From Stenocarpella maydis (taxonomy: Eukaryota; Ascomycota; Sordariomycetes; Diaporthales; Diaporthaceae), in assembly GCA_002270565.1 (NCBI GenBank), contig NQMI01000018.1, positions 372,001 through 436,000 on the forward strand: a stretch of DNA of 64,000 nt, written 5' to 3'. Below, one piece after another: positions 57,377 to 64,000 of this stretch. Under the pieces are notes generated by a model. The model had not been told where the DNA came from, did no database searches, and was given only the letters and a program-made list of their open reading frames with translations. A program made the translations under genes and the position numbers. The first letter of the stretch is position 1; the number at the start of each line of letters is the position of its first letter.

Positions 57377-58226
57377 ATGTCACGGAAAGGAGTAGGTCTC
57401 GCGGCCTTCGACCGCAGCCGGATAACATCCGCTCAGTATGCCAGCCACGGCAGCACGCTCCGGTCGGCCAACGCCCAGGCCCTCGAGACGCAGCTGTCCG
57501 TCTTCCGGTCGCTGCTGCAGCAGTTCGCGCAGACCCACGCCAAGGACATCCGGTCGAGCCCCAGCTTCCGCGCCCAGTTTGCCCGCATGTGCGCCGCCAT
57601 CGGCGTGGACCCGCTGGCGAGCAGCAACAGCGGCGCCTCCTCGGGCGGCTCCATCTGGGCGCAGCTGCTGGGCCGCTCCGTCAACGACTTCTACTTTGAG
57701 CTGGCCGTCCGCGTCGTCGAGGTCTGCGGCGAGACGAGGAGCGAGAACGGCGGCCTCATCGAGGTGCGCAAGGTCAAGGAGAGGATCATGAGGGGCCGCA
57801 TGGAGGGCTCGCAGGAGGTTACCGAGTAGGTCTTGCTGTCGAGGACCTGCCTCCTTTTTTTTCGGGTGGTGCGGTAGAATACTGACCTGGCCAAACAGGG
57901 ATGATATCCTGCGCGCTGTTGGTACACTCAAACCTCTGGGCTCATCATTCTCCGTAATAAAGGTCGGCAGCAAGCCGTACATCCGCTCGGTCCCCAAGGA
58001 GCTGAACACGGACCAGAGCGCAGTCCTCGAGGCGGTCCAGGTTCTTGGCTACATCAGCGTCTCCATGCTGATGGCCAACCTCCACTGGACAAGGGCCCGG
58101 GCTAGCACTGCGCTGGATGACCTCCTCGGTGAGGGCATGCTGTGGATCGACAAGCAGGCCGACGAGTGGGAGTACTGGAGCCCCGGCTTCATGATCGAGG
58201 CGCAGGAGATCTTCTCCCCCGAATGA
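57377..58226 (+). CDS. vps22: ESCRT-II subunit Vps22/Snf8
   Basis: Exons 57377-57825 and 57899-58226 join through a GTAGGT...ACAG intron (73 nt) to 258 residues, close to the family length. The protein starts MSRKGVGLAAFDRSR, the typical basic N-terminus, followed by a helical hairpin (LETQLSVFRSLLQQFAQTH) and FRAQFARMCAAIGVDPLAS. Then come the first winged-helix domain (FYFELAVRVVEVCGETRSEN, GLIEVRKVKERI) and the second (GSKPYIRSVPKELNTDQ, LDDLLGEGMLWIDKQ, EYWSPGF). ESCRT-II (Vps22, Vps25 and Vps36) acts on endosomes to sort ubiquitinated cargo into multivesicular bodies. The donor was chosen because reading past it meets TAG at once, and GA|G restores VTEDDILRAV, a conserved join. Confidence 0.95.
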
Positions 58227-59160
58227 TAACGGTTTGAAGTGTTTGAAACCCACGTCTTCATGTCTCCTACATCCTTGGGCCTGAAAGACCAGAGAGGCGG
58301 TGGTCACCTAGTCATTCTCCATCGTGGGAGAGCTGGAGATCAGCACGGGAGGCAGCTGGATGGGGAGGATAGTTCATCCTGCCTCCATAAGCTCACTTAT
58401 CGCGACAGATGCAATCCTGCTCCGAGGCAGGTGATAACGGCTGCCGCATTGTCAAGAAAGACTTGCCGCCTCACCAGTCACCGCCAAGTAGCGCCCAGTC
58501 AACGGTGTGCGAGACCAACATTACCCGGCCATTAGAAGCACCGCAGCTCTTGGGCGTCTTCTGTATGCGGTGTCTCGGTCCCAGTCTGTCACAAACAAGT
58601 CCGAGACTCATACACTGGAGGTATGAACAGATGAGCAATGTGCTTTCAGCTGTCTCGGAGCTGAAATAAATACTATACAAGATATGCAAGAAACGCGGGG
58701 CAACACTGGTTCCGAAGCACATCTCAAGGGAAGTTCTCACATTGCAATGCCTCATGTCACCACAGGAGCTACAACGCAAGGATCACACAGTAGCAGCCAT
58801 AAATCAAATCAAAATTTAACAACCTTTTATATCATGCATTCGGACGCCGTTCTTTTTACCGCCCGTTGATGGTCTCCTTAACTAGGATGCCCCGTCCATC
58901 AAAATGGATGTCCTGAGGCACTGCAGCATAATCTAACATGAAGCCGCGACTGGGATGGTAACCATGTCGGCGGGAGAATAATGCCAGCGTCTAAAAATCC
59001 CAAAAGCCAGTCTACGAAAAAAAAAAAAAAAAAAAAAAAAACGCCATATTGTGCCGAAACCGAGGTGCCTCCTTGCAAAGTAAGTGAATCAGGTGACAAC
59101 CGGATAGAGATGTTCATGTCCGGAATACAATTGTTGCGGAGCGGCTCTCTTCTCGAAAAA
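58227..59160. other. Convergent intergenic region (VPS22 / DBP2)
   Basis: 3' regions of two converging genes. An AAATAAATA element lies at 58665-58673 and an A25 run at 59017-59041. No coding sequence is supported. Confidence 0.5.
59017..59041. repeat. A25 homopolymer
   Basis: Twenty-five consecutive A on +, about 120 bases beyond the DBP2 stop codon (59161). Confidence 0.95.
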
Positions 59161-61619
<2,459 letters not shown>

Positions 61620-62605
61620 CGTGGTGTCGTTTGTTGTTGTGGACTTGGCTTTGTCGCAGAGCTTTCGGGGGGGGGGATGGGGAACTGCTTTGGGGGATCG
61701 GTAATCAATCAATACTGTTGCACAAGGGGTGTGTGTGGTAGGATAACACAGAGAGTGAAAGCGCCAGGTGGGAATGACCTAGTCTTGGTGATGAAGAAGA
61801 GTTGGTGTAATGAGGGAGAGATGGTTTTTTGAGAGAGAGGAAAGAGGTTTCGGTGAAGAGTTGCGACGTTAGAAAAAAAAATTTGGGTTTTGCCTGATAG
61901 CGCGGGAGCAGGAAAACCCATCGCCCAAGAACAAGGGAAGGGGTCCTGGGGCGATTCTCGGCGGTCTGGTGGAAGTGGGTCGCGCTAATTAGATAAGCAC
62001 GCAAACGGAGTCAGGTAGAGTATGAACGGCGCGACCTGGGCAGGCAGTCGCAGGCAGGCAGGGCTGGCTACCAAATAAGCAGACAACACCTTCCAACCAG
62101 CAGCGGCTCAGTCGCCCCGCCGAGTCGGTCGTGCATAGCTGGCTGGCTACTTGTTTGATGCCTAAGATAGCTAGCTACTTGAGTACACCTAAGTATACTT
62201 AAGTAGGCATCCCAATTCGTCACTTCACACGGTCGAACACGGTGCTTGCACGTATCCAAGCCATACTCATTATATAAAGGAGAGACCGTAATCTACTCGT
62301 TCAACAAGATACATATTCTGCGAGACATCGCCTGGAGACCCTGAATCATACATGCCAGCCAGCTCTTTTTCATAACCCAAGCCGACTTTGCTCATTTCAT
62401 CATAACCATTTCCTGTCGCCTCATTCCCACTTGCTGCTCCCATATCTGAATGAAGTATCTCGTCCAGGCAACAGTGGTGCAGTGCCGCAACCAGCTCCCC
62501 GCCCCGCCCCTCCTCTTTCCATGCGCTCAACTTCCGGCCAAGTGACAACCATGTTCCGCCGGCTGACTTGAGCCTTTATAAGCATTTCAGCCGTATGGGC
62601 TTGAC
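61620..62605. other. Intergenic; DBP2 promoter
   Basis: Upstream of DBP2 on -. It has GA-rich tracts (purine strand +, about 61795-61850), a CAGGCAGG cluster at 62038-62062 and an AT palindrome-rich patch at 62160-62210 (CTAAGTATACTTAAG). No gene. Confidence 0.5.
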
Positions 62606-63641
62606 CTAGTATGGAGGGTTCGGCCCAATCGTGTAGTCGCCCTTGTAGTCCGATGGTGGAGGCCCGGCCACCGAGCCCGGGCCCCTGCGGTCGTCACCGA
62701 AGTGCTTCTTGCGCAAGGCGGCCAGCCTCTTCTTCTTGGTCACAGTGTTGATGTAGGTGCCAATGATAAACCCGACCAGGTTGAAGAACGGCACCCAAGT
62801 GTTCTCGGGCAGGAACTTCTGCGCAAACGCCAGGCACACTGGCGAGGTGATCCAGCTCACACGCATCACCTTCCAGAAACCGACGCGGACCGTGGCCCGC
62901 ACTTGGTGGTACGTCCTGGCACCGGCAATGATAGCCATGGCGCTCAAGTAGACGGCGTTCTGGATGGGGGCAATCTGGAGATGGATGTCAGCTGTCAACA
63001 GCTCCACACCTACCACATCAGGGGCGCAGGCGGAGACGTACGATGAGGTTGCTGAAAAGGATCTGCAGGATCTTGGCCCGCAGACTCGTGCGGCCCTTGA
63101 AGACCTTCTGCAGAACCCAGATCAGCAGCGAGCCGAGTGGCGCACTGACGAGGGCACCGTACGCGGCCATCTTTGGCACGCGTGACGTGAAGTAATGGCC
63201 GTCCTTGTTGCGGTCCTTTGCCAGCCACGAGGCAATGAACTCCTGGGCGCCGGCGAGCGTGCCGGCAGTCAGCATCTTGGTCCGCAACGGGTTCTCCTCA
63301 AGCTGCTTGATATAGGCCTGCGCAAGATTCCGTCATGTTAGCCGATATGCCTGCCGCAGGTGGTCGTAATGCCTGTCCCTCAGCAGTGGCCGCCTGAGAG
63401 CAAGGGGAGCTGCTGTTCACGAGCTCATGATAGTGGCATGACGTACCATCAGATAGCCCTTGGTGCCTGCCATCTGCTTTCCACCGGTCAGGGCGGTGCC
63501 GACCGCCTCGGATATAGGGTGCTTTCCGCTGGTCCCCGGAAGGGGGCCATCCCTCCCGAGGAGTTCGGCCGCCGCAGAAACGGCAGGGCCGGCGACGCCC
63601 TCGGTCTGCTTATACGTCTCGCGCTCGAACTTGACTGACAT
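62606..63641 (-). CDS. Mpv17/PMP22 family peroxisomal membrane protein, possibly Woronin sorting complex protein
   Basis: Three exons on -: 63447-63641, 63042-63317 and 62606-62974, giving 279 residues. A roughly 65-residue soluble N-terminus (MSVKFERETYK...) precedes the Mpv17/PMP22 core: YIKQLEENPLRTKMLTAGTL at its start, then four hydrophobic segments (AAYGALVSAPLGSLLIWVL, AVYLSAMAIIAGA, WITSPVCLAFAQKFL, WVPFFNLVGFIIGTYIN) and the basic TKKKRLAALRKKHFG. A Pro/Gly-rich tail ends the protein. In Neurospora the WSC protein, a PMP22-family member, gathers Hex1 assemblies at the peroxisome membrane to form Woronin bodies. The size and tail fit that type, but other fungal PMP22 paralogues exist, so the assignment stays at family level. 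Confidence 0.88.
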
Positions 63642-64000
63642 GGTCGCGGTAGGTTATACTAAACCGGCGCAGGGGCTGTGGGAAGTGAGACCTGGAAGAA
63701 ACAGGTATGGTCAGCTTGATGGAGGCGCCAAACTGTGCAGGTGGTGGGCAGCCGCGACGTCCGGAGGAGGCTGGTCGTTGCAGGATAAAGTGGGAACCGA
63801 AGTGATTGTTTACATGCATGTCCGCACGTCCATTGGGCCTGCACAGGGCAACGGGAGCCTTCCCAGCCCCGGGATCTCAGCGTGGGAGGAAATTTGATTT
63901 TACTTACGGGGCAGACACGGTCTGCAGCAGTTCTTGAATACTCAAATGACCAAGACGCGAAGCTCCGTACTCCAGTCCTCAAGTCTGAGAGGGGGGAGCG
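63642..64000. other. Upstream region of the Mpv17/PMP22 gene
   Basis: Probable promoter and leader of the - strand gene starting at 63641. A leader intron may end at about 63691 (CAGGT on -). No other gene is seen before the window edge. Confidence 0.45.

Overview
This window looks like a nuclear scaffold of a filamentous ascomycete (Pezizomycotina, most likely a Sordariomycete). The genes have short GT-AG introns with CTAAC/CTGAC-type branch sites and strongly G/C-rich third codon positions. The gene set includes NoxR, fungal uricase, a bifunctional Thi20-type enzyme, a Con7-like zinc finger factor and a Woronin/Mpv17-type peroxisomal protein. One 25-base N run at 52597-52621 shows it is a scaffold with a gap. 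All exon structures were built by hand from splice signals and reading-frame continuity. Names rest on recognised protein motifs, not on database searches.

Layout. Left part (1-12 kb): a small unknown protein, ribosomal protein eL34, an NDUFAF3-like complex I assembly factor and a membrane-anchored alpha/beta-hydrolase/tyrosine-phosphatase fusion, all on +. They face noxR on -. From 11.8 to 16.9 kb I see no convincing gene. At 17-31 kb there is a dense conserved block: CCS1 (-) divergent from mitochondrial uL13m (+), uricase (-) divergent from the TORC2 subunit Rictor (+), then the thiamine salvage enzyme THI20 (+). From 31 to 48 kb lies a 17 kb gene-poor stretch with only three weak orphan ORFs and many simple repeats. 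A Con7-like C2H2 factor (+) follows at 48.1-49.6 kb. From 49.6 to 55.9 kb there is little: a sequence gap and a GC-rich ORF whose coding-like signal jumps between frames. The right end (56-63.6 kb) is again housekeeping: 40S uS9 (-) divergent from ESCRT-II VPS22 (+), the DEAD-box helicase DBP2 (-) with a long internal intron, and a Mpv17/PMP22 family protein (-).

The genes are separate eukaryotic transcription units, not an operon or obvious cluster. Loose functional themes are redox biology (NoxR, Ccs1, uricase, complex I assembly), translation (eL34, uL13m, uS9, Dbp2) and morphogenesis or signalling (NoxR, Rictor, Con7-like, the peroxisomal protein). The most unusual protein is the hydrolase-phosphatase fusion: its phosphatase half resembles the RNA-triphosphatase domain of animal capping enzymes. 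Other notable points are a uricase with no recognisable peroxisomal signal, a Ccs1 with two plausible starts, and a DBP2 long intron at the position known for autoregulation in yeasts.
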